Made by a program: the position numbers and the translations under genes. From Pseudomonas moraviensis (GTDB lineage Bacteria; Pseudomonadota; Gammaproteobacteria; Pseudomonadales; Pseudomonadaceae), in contig NZ_LT629788.1 in the NCBI RefSeq assembly GCF_900105805.1, positions 5,254,501 through 5,318,500 of the forward strand: a stretch of DNA of 64,000 nucleotides, written 5' to 3'. The notes below the pieces were generated by a model. It saw only the letters and a list, made by a program, of their open reading frames with translations, searched no databases and was not told the origin of the DNA. How positions within the stretch are numbered: the first letter of the stretch is position 1; the number at the start of each line of letters is the position of its first letter. Below, piece after piece: positions 8,159 through 16,046 of the stretch.

Positions 8159-8614
8159 TTACTTGAAATCGTTCTGGCGCCACGCTTCGTACACGGCGAC
8201 CGCCACGGTGTTGGACAGGTTCAGGCTGCGGCAGCCTTCGCGCATCGGCAGGCGCAGGCGCTGGTCGGCAGGCAGGGCGTCGAGCACATCCGCCGGCAGC
8301 CCACGACTTTCCGGGCCGAACAGAAACGCATCGCCGGGCACGAATGCGGCATCATGGAAAGGCCGCGAACCCTTGGTGGTAAACGCGAACAATCGCGGGT
8401 TGCCCAGGCTTTCCAGGCAACTGGCCAGGTCTGCATGACGTTGCAGCGTGGCATATTCGTGGTAGTCGAGACCGGCGCGGCGCAAGCGCTTGTCGTCCAT
8501 CTCGAAGCCCAGCGGTTCGATCAAATGCAGGTGGCAGCCGCTGTTGGCGCACAGCCTGATAACGTTGCCGGTATTCGGCGGAATTTCTGGTTGAAAAAGG
8601 ATGACGTGAAACAT
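8159..8614 (-). CDS. trmL: tRNA (cytidine(34)-2'-O)-methyltransferase
   Basis: A 151-residue SPOUT-class methyltransferase (TrmL/YibK) that methylates the ribose of the wobble base in tRNA-Leu isoacceptors using S-adenosylmethionine. The N terminus MFHVILFQPEIPPNTGN, the central LFGPESRGLP and the C-terminal knot SLNLSNTVAVAVYEA are diagnostic. The frame is open upstream, but the ATG at 8614 with GGAG just before it gives the exact family length. Its start codon overlaps, head to head, the start codon proposed for the next plus-strand gene. In E. coli this gene also lies close to secB. Confidence 0.94.
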   Translation of the reverse strand: MFHVILFQPEIPPNTGNVIRLCANSGCHLHLIEPLGFEMDDKRLRRAGLDYHEYATLQRHADLASCLESLGNPRLFAFTTKGSRPFHDAAFVPGDAFLFGPESRGLPADVLDALPADQRLRLPMREGCRSLNLSNTVAVAVYEAWRQNDFK

Positions 8615-9053
8615 GCACGGCTCCGAAGGTAAAGATGAGCGGCATTCTACGCCGCCTGTGGACAACCGTTCGAAACTATTCCCGCGAGTCATCGGTTCGC
8701 TGGCGATTGTCGGGTTGATGATCGGGTTGATGATCGGCCGCCTGACGACGCCGGATCCGAGCGTGTTGCAGCAGGTAGAAGTGACCGATAGCGGTTTGGT
8801 GGTTTGGTTCAACAACGAGCCGAAGCTGCACGGTGAGATCATCGATGGCACGGTGGCGTTGTTGTTTCAGGCCGAAGGTCCGGCGCAGAAAGGCCAGCTC
8901 AAGCTCAATGGCAAGGACGTCAGCTGGCGCGTTCGTAAAAGTGACGGTGGGTTATTGTTGACGGTACTGGCAGCGCGGCCGCTGCAGGGCAATTGGCTCG
9001 GCAGTGAGGCCGATGACCGCTGGCGGCTGGAGATTCGTTTGCAAACGAACTGA
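8613..9053 (+). CDS. Small single-pass membrane protein, unknown function
   Basis: A 146-residue protein with one membrane segment (about 26-43, VIGSLAIVGLMIGLMIG) and a C-terminal domain of about 95 residues that alternates short polar and hydrophobic stretches, suggesting a small beta domain outside the membrane. The ATG at 8613 shares the palindrome CATG with the divergent trmL start; GGATG lies about 9 bases upstream. A GTG at 8658 would give a shorter form beginning VDNRSKLF and would remove the overlap. I do not recognise the family. Confidence 0.6.
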   Translation: MHGSEGKDERHSTPPVDNRSKLFPRVIGSLAIVGLMIGLMIGRLTTPDPSVLQQVEVTDSGLVVWFNNEPKLHGEIIDGTVALLFQAEGPAQKGQLKLNGKDVSWRVRKSDGGLLLTVLAARPLQGNWLGSEADDRWRLEIRLQTN

Positions 9054-9243
9054 TTGAGATCCTGCCGTCCTCCTCGAGACCCCTACGCTTCCTGACGTCG
9101 TTTCCCACTGCGCCTGTCTGGTTTTCCACTCTCCTTGAAATGCTTGCACACGCTATCGTGCGATCCTCTTCAAACCGGCAGGATGCCGAAAGCCTTCGCC
9201 CCTTGCTCGACTGCCAGGGGTGACCTTTTCAAGGATGAACAAC

Positions 9244-11274
9244 ATGCCAGTAAAACCACCTACCGGTGGCAGCACCCCCGTGAAAGTGGATGCATCGACC
9301 AGCCCGACCCGACCGGCCGAGGTGGGCACACCGCTCCCCGGCCCATCGGGCCGTAGAGATTTTGGTTCAGGACTCTCCCTCGATGACCTGCGGCCGCGCC
9401 CGGGTTCGTCCAGCGCTGTTGACGCAGATGCCGCTGGCACGACCCCGGCGGTCATTATTCACGCGGCCCCTGTTGAAACGCGTTTGCTTGCGCCTGGACC
9501 GGCGCTGGACGATTACGTAATCAATGCCCGGGCAATTCTTCCAGAAGTCAACAGTGAAGGTTTAACGGTATTCAAGAAGCGCACCTACGCTGAAGTGGCC
9601 GATGGCGAATTTGTGCTTGTCGCCGTGGATCCGGAGACGGGACTGCATCGAGCCCGGCGGCCAAGCGATCTGCTTCCAGGCCCGGTAATGCTGCGTGATG
9701 CCGCTAGCGGTTTTTGGTACCCGCGTACGGTCGTTGAGCCAGCCACCCGAGCGCAGGTCCGAAGTTATCTTCCGGACATGAGCGATCAACACGCGGATGA
9801 GTTTATCGCCCGGTTCGATGACAAGGACGTAGCGGATCTTGAGCTCAAGCGGATTCAGCTTGGGCTTGGGCAATTGGGCAGCGAAAACGTCTGGTTCCCG
9901 CACTTTCAGTCTCGCGAGGCCTGGGGGAGTGAAAAACAGGCGGCGATTGACATGTGGAGCACGTTACGCCAGTTGTACAAGTGGCAAGGTCAGCCTGATC
10001 TGCGGGTCTATCGTGATGGGCAGCTGTCGGGGTACAAGCTGGATATGAATCTCATGCTATGGCCAGTCGAGAGGCTGCATTCATTGAAATTCAAAGCAGT
10101 CGTCGAGCTTTCTTTAAGAGGAAATGCGCGGCTGAATCCTGAGGTGTTTTTTGCGCAGTTTCCCAACATTGAAAGCCTGACGGTAACAAGCGCGCAGTTT
10201 GCCACCGGGCTACATGCCTGGAACAACGCTGCTGGGCGTTATCAGTTTCAGATACTTCAATCACGACTCGAGATAAATTCGCGCTTTGCGACGCTATTGA
10301 ACGGCCTGTCCCGTTTACGAGTGCTGAGCCTGCAGGATTGCAACTTTCCCGCACGGTTTTCGGTGAGCGGCATGACGCAATTGCAAGTGTTGAGGCTTGG
10401 GAACACATATGGCATGGCAGATCTTGCTGGCGTGGTGGCCGGGTTGCCCAGTCCTTCGCGCTTACAGGTGCTTGACCTGCATAAGAATAATTCTTTGCTG
10501 GTGGCGCCTGACATTACCCGGATGACCGAATTGCGTGTGCTGGATCTGACAGGAACCGGAATAAACCGTCTCCCTGGCGGGCTTGGTGCAGATAACGCGC
10601 GGTCAAGACTGGAAGTATTGAGACTTGGTGACAATGCGCTTTCGGTCGCACCTTCACTCAAAGCAATGGCTGCACTGCAGGAGCTGGATCTTTCCAATGC
10701 AAGGTTAGACAGTTTCCCGGAGGGCATCACCAGCGAGATTCCCGCGAAAGTGTTGAACCTGGCGAACAACCGCATTACGTCGATTCCTGAATCCGTTGAA
10801 CTCAGAGCCGGCTTCAATCTCATCGGCAATCCAATAACGGATCCGGCTTCGCTCCGCCGGCTGATACATGCACGTATCAAAACAGGCACCGATATCTGGC
10901 TGGGAGTTGAAAGTAATGATCGCTCGGCAAATCTGTGGCTGCGCAATGTCCCGCCGGGGAAAGAATTAACTGAAAAATTGGAGCTCTGGGACACCTTCGG
11001 TTCTCGGCCCGGCCTGCTGGACGCGATCCGGAGATTGAGTCGTACACCCGAATTTCATGTCGAGCATCCGCTAACGCAACGGCGCGTCTGGTGGTTCCTG
11101 AAAATCTACCGCGGGCGCGGCGCTGGCGAGCAGGCACGGCTCGACGACATTTTGCTCCATGAAACCAGCCCAGGAAAAATGCTGGACAGGCTGGAAGCCG
11201 AGATCCGGGAATATGACTCGGGGCGGCAAAATCCGCCTCTGCATCATTTGCCCAAACGTCCGAAGCTTGATTAG
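9244..11274 (+). CDS. Leucine-rich-repeat protein with NEL-effector-like C terminus
   Basis: A 676-residue protein without signal peptide. Residues 1-70 are low-complexity (Pro, Gly, Thr, Asp). A middle segment (about 75-280) resembles the pre-LRR region of large Pseudomonas proteins with a TYAEVADGEF/PVMLRDAASGFWYP style. About nine to ten leucine-rich repeats follow (roughly 285-530; for example LRVLSLQDCNF, LQVLDLHKNN, LRVLDLTGTGI, LEVLRLGDNAL). The last 120 residues (ELWDTFGSRPGLLDAI, TPEFHVEHPLTQRRVWWFL, LDRLEAEIREYDSG) look like the start and shape of a NEL-type ubiquitin-ligase domain. The only cysteine in the protein is within an LRR, so the NEL catalytic Cys is missing. AAGGA lies 8 bases before this ATG; GTG 9220 and ATG 9235 are alternatives. 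Codon use is less GC-biased than its neighbours. Confidence 0.65.
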   Translation: MPVKPPTGGSTPVKVDASTSPTRPAEVGTPLPGPSGRRDFGSGLSLDDLRPRPGSSSAVDADAAGTTPAVIIHAAPVETRLLAPGPALDDYVINARAILPEVNSEGLTVFKKRTYAEVADGEFVLVAVDPETGLHRARRPSDLLPGPVMLRDAASGFWYPRTVVEPATRAQVRSYLPDMSDQHADEFIARFDDKDVADLELKRIQLGLGQLGSENVWFPHFQSREAWGSEKQAAIDMWSTLRQLYKWQGQPDLRVYRDGQLSGYKLDMNLMLWPVERLHSLKFKAVVELSLRGNARLNPEVFFAQFPNIESLTVTSAQFATGLHAWNNAAGRYQFQILQSRLEINSRFATLLNGLSRLRVLSLQDCNFPARFSVSGMTQLQVLRLGNTYGMADLAGVVAGLPSPSRLQVLDLHKNNSLLVAPDITRMTELRVLDLTGTGINRLPGGLGADNARSRLEVLRLGDNALSVAPSLKAMAALQELDLSNARLDSFPEGITSEIPAKVLNLANNRITSIPESVELRAGFNLIGNPITDPASLRRLIHARIKTGTDIWLGVESNDRSANLWLRNVPPGKELTEKLELWDTFGSRPGLLDAIRRLSRTPEFHVEHPLTQRRVWWFLKIYRGRGAGEQARLDDILLHETSPGKMLDRLEAEIREYDSGRQNPPLHHLPKRPKLD

Positions 11275-11299
11275 CGCCGGGCTGAACACCTCGGCTGGC

Positions 11300-11508
11300 G
11301 GTGTAAAAGCGGGAATCCCTGACCTGCCTGTATCAGGGTTCCCAAAAGGATGGACTTCGCTGTTGGCGGCGGTCCGGTGTAAAGAGGGAACCCCCGGCCT
11401 GCCTGTACCAAGGATCCCAAAAGGGTGGGCTCGCCGCTTTGTGCCGTGAGCCCGGTGTAAAGAGGGGAATCCCCGGCCTGCCTGTACCAAGGTCCCCGAA
11501 ACGGGTGG
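11300..11508. repeat. Three imperfect copies of a 54-bp repeat
   Basis: Units start at 11300, 11376 and 11454 (period 76-78): each begins GGTGTAAA(G/A), continues through GGGAA(T/C)CCC.GGCCTGCCTGTA and ends with CCCAAAAGG(A/G)TGG or a close variant. Gaps of 22-25 bases are also partly similar. The units lie directly downstream of the LRR gene. Short self-complementary cores (GGGGAATCCCC in unit 3) are present. Confidence 0.85.
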
Positions 11509-11589
11509 TGAAACGAATCACCTGTCAGAGGTATTGCAGGGGGCGTGCCAGGTTTTCATTTGCTGAAACAAAAAGCGCCTGCGAGATGC

Positions 11590-11614
11590 GAAAGCCCCGG
11601 AATTCGGGGCTTTC
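11590..11614. terminator. Perfect 9-pair hairpin, possible terminator
   Basis: GAAAGCCCC pairs with GGGGCTTTC around a 7-base loop (GGAATTC). The following sequence is TTTCAGTTATT, not a clean T-run, so termination is only possible. It stands in the 581-base gap between the LRR gene and ntrC, which otherwise holds the 54-bp repeats and a REP-like pair. Confidence 0.4.
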
Positions 11615-11721
11615 AGTTATTCAAAGATCGGATTTTCCAGCGCTTTCAGCTGTCGCGGTGACAATGCCGCTGTGCGCGATCGCAGGTCGTCGTGCATTGA
11701 TGCGGTGCACGGAGAAGCCAA

Positions 11722-11811
11722 TGTGGGAGCGAGCTTGCTCGCGATGGCGTCGGTTCAGTCACTGAGCCGCTCAATGACCTGACGCTTTCGCGAGCAAGCT
11801 CGCTCCCACAC
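11722..11811. repeat. Inverted REP-like pair
   Basis: GTGGGAGCGAGCTTGCTCGCGA at 11723-11744 faces its complement at about 11788-11809, downstream of ntrC. Confidence 0.8.
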
Positions 11812-11855
11812 TTGATTACGGATGACCACAAATAAACTGTTCTACCGAAGGCCGA

Positions 11856-13292
11856 TTACCCTTCCTCGCCCTCATCATCATCCCCACCATCAACCTTCAT
11901 CCCCAGTTCCTTGATCTTGCGCGTCAAGGTATTACGTCCCCAGCCCAGCAAAACCGCCGCATCACGCCGGCGCCCGGCGGTGTGCTTGAGCGCCGTCTCG
12001 ATCATGATCCGCTCAAACGCCGGCACCGCGCTGTCGAGCAGGCTCGACTGGCCACGGGCCAAGGCCTGATCGGCCCACTGGCGCAGGGCCTGTTCCCAGT
12101 TAGTCACGGGCGCCGAGTCCTGCGGCAGGTTGAGCAGCTCTGGCGGCAAGTCGCTGATGTGCACTTCACGGCCGGAGGCCATGACGGTAATCCAGCGGCA
12201 GGTGTTCTCCAGTTGACGCACGTTGCCCGGCCACGGCAGGTTCTTCAGGTATTCCTCGGTCTCGCTTTTCAGCAGCTTCGGCTCGACTGCCAATTCCTGC
12301 GCGGCACGGCTGAGGAAGTGCCGGGCCAGCGTCGGGATGTCTTCACGACGATCCGACAGGCGCGGGATGTGGATACGGATCACGTTGAGGCGGTGGAACA
12401 AGTCCTCACGGAATTTGCCGGCGTGAACCAGGGTTTCCAGATTCTGGTGGGTGGCGGCGATGATGCGTACATCGACTTTGACCGGCACATGCCCGCCAAC
12501 GCGATAGAACTCGCCATCGGCCAGGACACGCAACAGGCGGGTCTGGGTATCCGCCGGCATGTCGCCGATTTCATCAAGGAACAGCGTGCCGCCGTCGGCC
12601 TGCTCGAAGCGACCGCGCCGCAGGTTTGCGGCGCCGGTGAATGCGCCTTTCTCGTGACCGAACAGCTCCGATTCCATCAGATCCTTGGGAATCGCCGCCA
12701 TGTTCAACGCGATGAACGGAGAAGCCGCACGCGGGCTGTGGCGGTGCAGGGCGTGGGCAACCAGTTCTTTACCGGTACCGGATTCGCCGTTGATCAGCAC
12801 GGTGATGTTGGAGTGGCTCAAGCGACCGATGGCGCGAAACACTTCTTGCATCGCCGGCGCTTCGCCGATGATTTCCGGAGTGCGGGTCAGCGCCGGCACA
12901 ACTTCCAGGCCTTGCTGCTCCTGCGCATGTTGATTGGCACGCTTGACCAGCGACACCGCTTCATCGACGTCGAACGGCTTGGGCAAGTACTCGAAAGCGC
13001 CGCCCTGATAGGAGGCGACAGCGCTGTCCAGATCGGAATGAGCGGTCATGATGATGACCGGCAGCCGTGGGTGCTGTTCGCGAATCCGCGCCAGCAGATC
13101 CAGGCCACTGGCACCCGGCATGCGGATATCGGAAATGATCACGTCCGGCTGCTGCCGGGCCAGACGACTCATCACGCCATCGGCGCTGTCGAAGCTCTGG
13201 GTGGTCATGCCTTCCTGCTGCAAGGCCTTTTCCAGAACCCAACGGATAGAACGGTCGTCATCGACGATCCACACGGTTTCACTACGGCTCAT
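11856..13292 (-). CDS. ntrC: Nitrogen regulation response regulator NtrC (NR(I))
   Basis: A 478-residue sigma-54-dependent activator. The receiver domain (1-120) has the acidic pocket DDD (11-13), phospho-acceptor Asp55 and Lys105. The AAA+ domain has Walker A GESGTGKE (169-176), the sigma-54 contact loop GAFTGA (216-221) and Walker B GGTLFLDE (234-241). A Fis-type helix-turn-helix closes the protein (RRDAAVLLGWGRNTLTRKIKELG). When phosphorylated by NtrB under nitrogen limitation it activates glnA, transport and catabolic genes including hut. It overlaps ntrB by 4 bases and is translated with it. Confidence 0.96.
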   Translation of the reverse strand: MSRSETVWIVDDDRSIRWVLEKALQQEGMTTQSFDSADGVMSRLARQQPDVIISDIRMPGASGLDLLARIREQHPRLPVIIMTAHSDLDSAVASYQGGAFEYLPKPFDVDEAVSLVKRANQHAQEQQGLEVVPALTRTPEIIGEAPAMQEVFRAIGRLSHSNITVLINGESGTGKELVAHALHRHSPRAASPFIALNMAAIPKDLMESELFGHEKGAFTGAANLRRGRFEQADGGTLFLDEIGDMPADTQTRLLRVLADGEFYRVGGHVPVKVDVRIIAATHQNLETLVHAGKFREDLFHRLNVIRIHIPRLSDRREDIPTLARHFLSRAAQELAVEPKLLKSETEEYLKNLPWPGNVRQLENTCRWITVMASGREVHISDLPPELLNLPQDSAPVTNWEQALRQWADQALARGQSSLLDSAVPAFERIMIETALKHTAGRRRDAAVLLGWGRNTLTRKIKELGMKVDGGDDDEGEEG

Positions 13293-14374
13293 GTCGATGT
13301 GGCTCCTTGTTCCAGTGGCAGGAAGATCGAGAACGTGGTGTGGCCTGGATGGCTCTCACACTCGATCAGGCCCTGGTGCTGACTGATGATGTTCTGGGTA
13401 ATGGCCAGGCCTAGCCCGGTACCGTCCGGGCGACCGCTGACCATCGGAAAGAAAATGGTTTCCTGCAGTTCCGCCGGGATGCCCGGACCGTTGTCGATTA
13501 TCTCGATCTTGGTCACCAGACGATGGCGGATATGGCCGATGGTGAACTGGCGCATGGCGCGGGTGCGCAGGCTGATGCGGCCAAGGCGCAGTTCGTTCTG
13601 GCTGCTGATCGCCTGCATCGCGTTGCGCACGATGTTCAATACCGCCTGGATCATTTGTTCGCGGTCGATCAACACGTCGGGAATGCTCGGATCGTAGTCG
13701 CGCACCAGAGTGATGCAGCCCTGGCTCTCGGCTTCGACCAATTGGCAGACGCGTTCGAGGACTTCATGAACGTTGCACATCGCCAGCGAGGGCAGTTTGT
13801 TCGAGCCGAGCATGCGGTCGACCAGATTGCGCAGGCGGTCGGCCTCTTCAATGATCACGTTGGTGTAGTCGCGCAGGCTTTCTTCCGGCAGCTCGCGGGC
13901 CAGCAACTGCGCGGCACCGCGGATGCCGCCGAGGGGATTCTTGATCTCGTGGGCGAGGCCGCGCACCAGCATCTTGCTGGTTTCCTGCTTGGACAGCTGC
14001 GCCTCTTCCTTGGTGATGCGCAACAGGCGATCACGCGGGTGCACTTCAAGCAAAAGCAGAGTCGCGCCGTTGCTGAGGATCGGCGTCACCGCGTAATCCA
14101 CGGTCAAAGTCTGGCCGGTGAGGGCGGTGAGCATCGCTTCACGCTTGGTGAACGGGTGCGCTTGCTCGACCGCTTGGCGCAGGGAGTTGAGCGCCTCAGG
14201 GGATTCGGTGAACAGCTCGCTGATGAACTGGCCGTGACTGCGTTGACCGCTGACGGCCAGCAGCATCTCCGCCGCCGGGTTCATGTACTCCAGGCGCAGT
14301 TCTGCGTCGAGCAGGATGGTCGCCGTGGTCAGGTTGTCGAGCAGCAAACGGTGGATAGCGTCGCTTATGGTCAT
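13289..14374 (-). CDS. ntrB: Nitrogen regulation sensor kinase NtrB (NR(II))
   Basis: A 361-residue cytoplasmic histidine kinase/phosphatase. A PAS domain (about 5-115) is followed by the H-box (RGLAHEIKNPLGGIRGAAQL) with phosphorylated His142, then N-box (NIVRNAMQAI), G1 (DNGPGIP) and G2 (GRPDGTGLGLAI). It phosphorylates or dephosphorylates NtrC according to PII (GlnB/GlnK). The frame is open far upstream, but the ATG at 14374, preceded by GGGG, gives the standard length. A candidate sigma-54 promoter and an NtrC box lie upstream, consistent with autoactivation. Confidence 0.95.
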   Translation of the reverse strand: MTISDAIHRLLLDNLTTATILLDAELRLEYMNPAAEMLLAVSGQRSHGQFISELFTESPEALNSLRQAVEQAHPFTKREAMLTALTGQTLTVDYAVTPILSNGATLLLLEVHPRDRLLRITKEEAQLSKQETSKMLVRGLAHEIKNPLGGIRGAAQLLARELPEESLRDYTNVIIEEADRLRNLVDRMLGSNKLPSLAMCNVHEVLERVCQLVEAESQGCITLVRDYDPSIPDVLIDREQMIQAVLNIVRNAMQAISSQNELRLGRISLRTRAMRQFTIGHIRHRLVTKIEIIDNGPGIPAELQETIFFPMVSGRPDGTGLGLAITQNIISQHQGLIECESHPGHTTFSIFLPLEQGATST

Positions 14375-14431
14375 CTGGACCCCTTTTGGAGCAAGGCGTG
14401 CGCGAGAACAAAGCGCTGATAACAGGAAAAT

Positions 14432-14446
14432 GCAAAAACCAAACCA
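14432..14446 (-). promoter_or_regulatory. Candidate sigma-54 promoter of ntrBC
   Basis: On the minus strand: TGGTTTGGTTTTTGC, with the obligatory GG and GC ten bases apart, 57 bases upstream of the ntrB ATG. The -24 hexamer is only half consensus (TGG conserved). An NtrC-like box lies about 130 bases further upstream. Confidence 0.5.
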
Positions 14447-14572
14447 AGGCTCCGAAAAGAAGCGTTTAAGCCCTGAAACAGGCGTTTGACGCGCGTTTGT
14501 ATGGCACGAAGCCAGCTCAAACGGGAAGTTTCGAACCAAAATGGGTTGAGTGGTGGGCAGGATGCAGTTTAG

Positions 14573-14589
14573 TGCACCAATAGAGTGCG
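14573..14589. promoter_or_regulatory. NtrC-box-like dyad upstream of ntrB
   Basis: TGCACC-AATAG-AGTGCG matches the NtrC consensus TGCACC-N5-GGTGCA perfectly on the left and at four of six positions on the right. A weaker dyad, AACC-AAAATG-GGTT, with the same core spacing, lies at 14535-14548. Both are placed as enhancers for the 14432-14446 promoter. Confidence 0.5.
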
Positions 14590-14604
14590 CATTGCGGATG
14601 GGCG

Positions 14605-15228
14605 TTAAAAGAAGCGCAAAAACGGATTTTTTGGTTCTTCAGGTTTGTCCTTGAGCGGGCATTCCGGGCGGGCGCCGTAGTCGTCGGCCACGCAGGGTTT
14701 GATCTGGCGTTTCTGCGCCAGGGAAATGCGCAGCATGTGAAACGGCTGATTGGCGGTGCGCTCCACGGTACGCCCGGCGGCGTCGAGAATCTCGATTGAA
14801 AGGCTGTGGCTGCCGCGATCGATATTACTCAGGGCAAATACCGGACTGACGCCGGGCTCGCCCGTGGCCTTGCCATCGAGCAGCAGGCGATAACGATGGC
14901 CGCTTTGCAGGCCGGGCTCGCTGGTGACGCTGACGATCAGCTCGCCGGCGCTGCTGCGCAGAGTAGCGTCGGGCTCCGGAATCAGAATGCGCAGCATGTC
15001 GTAATGAAAGGGCGGTGGTTCGGCGGATTTTTTCGCCGTGGTGATCGGCGCGGCGGTGCTGGCAGGGACGGCCATGCGATTGCTGGTTGCGATGGGTACA
15101 CGCTTGGCATTCGCCCGGGGCTGGTCGGTGTAGACGCGGTTGCCCTGTGCGTCGACATAGGTAAAGACCTCGGCCGAGGCGGGCAGCGCCATCAGCGCCA
15201 GGATGAGTATCAGTCCTGCGCGGATCAT
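14605..15228 (-). CDS. DUF4124 domain-containing exported protein
   Basis: A 207-residue secreted or periplasmic protein: signal peptide 1-19 (ASA cleavage), then a DUF4124 motif (VFTYVDAQGNRVYTDQP, about 21-37), a Thr/Ala-rich linker and a beta-rich C-terminal domain (LIVSVTSEPGL ... YRLLLDGK ... SNIDRGSHSLSIEILD). Function is unknown; DUF4124 proteins are common in proteobacterial envelopes. It overlaps the upstream DUF4124 gene by 4 bases, and the two proteins share domain order, so they look like a tandem duplication. It lies between glnA and ntrB, with no obvious link to nitrogen. Confidence 0.85.
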   Translation of the reverse strand: MIRAGLILILALMALPASAEVFTYVDAQGNRVYTDQPRANAKRVPIATSNRMAVPASTAAPITTAKKSAEPPPFHYDMLRILIPEPDATLRSSAGELIVSVTSEPGLQSGHRYRLLLDGKATGEPGVSPVFALSNIDRGSHSLSIEILDAAGRTVERTANQPFHMLRISLAQKRQIKPCVADDYGARPECPLKDKPEEPKNPFLRFF

Positions 15229-15737
15229 GGCGTGTGCACGCGTTGCACGGTGAAGACGGCTGGCGGGCTCTGTTGAACGACGCTTTGGCCGTCGATCACT
15301 TGCACGGCCAGGCGATGTTCGCCGCGATCGATGTTGACCAGTTGCAGAACCGGCACGTTGCTCGGCTGGCCATAGGGTTGATCGTCCAGCACCAGTCTCA
15401 GTTGATGCGGCGGTTGCAGGCGCGGTTTGATCAATACGTTGACCGTGAAGGTGCCATTGTTGGCGCGCAGGGCCTCGTCAGTGGGCAGGCCGGCGAGCTC
15501 GAGTATTTCGTAGGCGTTGCGCGGAGGCTGGCGCTCATCGGGACTGGGTGCTTGCGGAGCGGTCGGTGCTTGCGGTTCGACCCGATTGAGGGGCGGCAAG
15601 TCGACCGGTTGCGCCTGCACGCCGTCCGGCGGCTGGTTGCTGTATGCGGTGTTGCCGTTGGCGTCGGTGTACTTGTAGATCTGCGCAGCGGCGGGCAGGG
15701 CGATCAGCAGCAGAATGTAGAGAAACGTGCGACCCAT
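15225..15737 (-). CDS. DUF4124 domain-containing exported protein, paralogue
   Basis: A 170-residue exported protein: signal peptide 1-18 (AAA cleavage), DUF4124 motif (IYKYTDANGNTAYSNQPPDG, about 20-39), Pro-rich linker, then a domain with LQPPHQLRLVLDDQPYGQP and VNIDRGEHRLAVQVID, parallel to the downstream paralogue. The open frame extends 24 codons further, but the ATG at 15737 begins the signal peptide. Stop overlaps the next start by 4 bases (ATGA), so the pair is translationally coupled. Function unknown. Confidence 0.85.
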   Translation of the reverse strand: MGRTFLYILLLIALPAAAQIYKYTDANGNTAYSNQPPDGVQAQPVDLPPLNRVEPQAPTAPQAPSPDERQPPRNAYEILELAGLPTDEALRANNGTFTVNVLIKPRLQPPHQLRLVLDDQPYGQPSNVPVLQLVNIDRGEHRLAVQVIDGQSVVQQSPPAVFTVQRVHTP

Positions 15738-15821
15738 GAAATCGACCGGGGTTGGAAACTGTGGGTAGCAGCATAGGACAGGTGAGGCGGTTGGCCCAGC
15801 CCGGTGCAAGTTCCCAAAGTG

Positions 15822-15972
15822 CCCTCACCCTAACCCTCTCCCAGAGGGAGAGGGAACCGACCTTGTTGTTTGCATGAGTTACAGCAACCTGAAATTCCCC
15901 TGTGAACTCAGGTTTTGAAGAGCATGAAGATCAGTTCCTTCTCCCTCTGGGAGGGGGTTAGGGTGAGGGGGC
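15822..15972. repeat. Inverted CCCTCACCCTAACCC-type repeat pair
   Basis: CCCTCACCCTAACCCTCTCC at 15823-15842 followed by CAGAGGGAGAGGG, and the reverse complement at about 15938-15971. Related pairs occur at 21265-21472, 47691-47846 and 56292-56471. It sits between glnA and the DUF4124 pair. Confidence 0.85.
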
Positions 15973-15986
15973 TTTTGATCTGCAAT

Positions 15987-16016
15987 GAAAAAAGGCCTCC
16001 CGAAGGAGGCCTCTTT
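15987..16016. terminator. glnA terminator
   Basis: AGGCCTCC and GGAGGCCT (15993-16012) form an 8-pair stem with a 4-base loop; on the minus strand six T follow and the loop is TTCG. A short T-run on the other side may make it bidirectional. Confidence 0.85.
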
Positions 16017-16046
16017 TGTCACGCCGCTTTGCGCAGCGCTACCGGA

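Noticed and set aside
11071..11490. Reverse-strand open frames across the three 54-bp repeats
   Set aside because: Their repeated Gly-Arg-Pro-Gly-type peptides simply reflect translation of the repeat; they overlap the end of the LRR gene and have no start signal.
11300..11508. CRISPR array
   Set aside because: Only three units, imperfect, 54 bases long, spacers partly alike and no cas genes.
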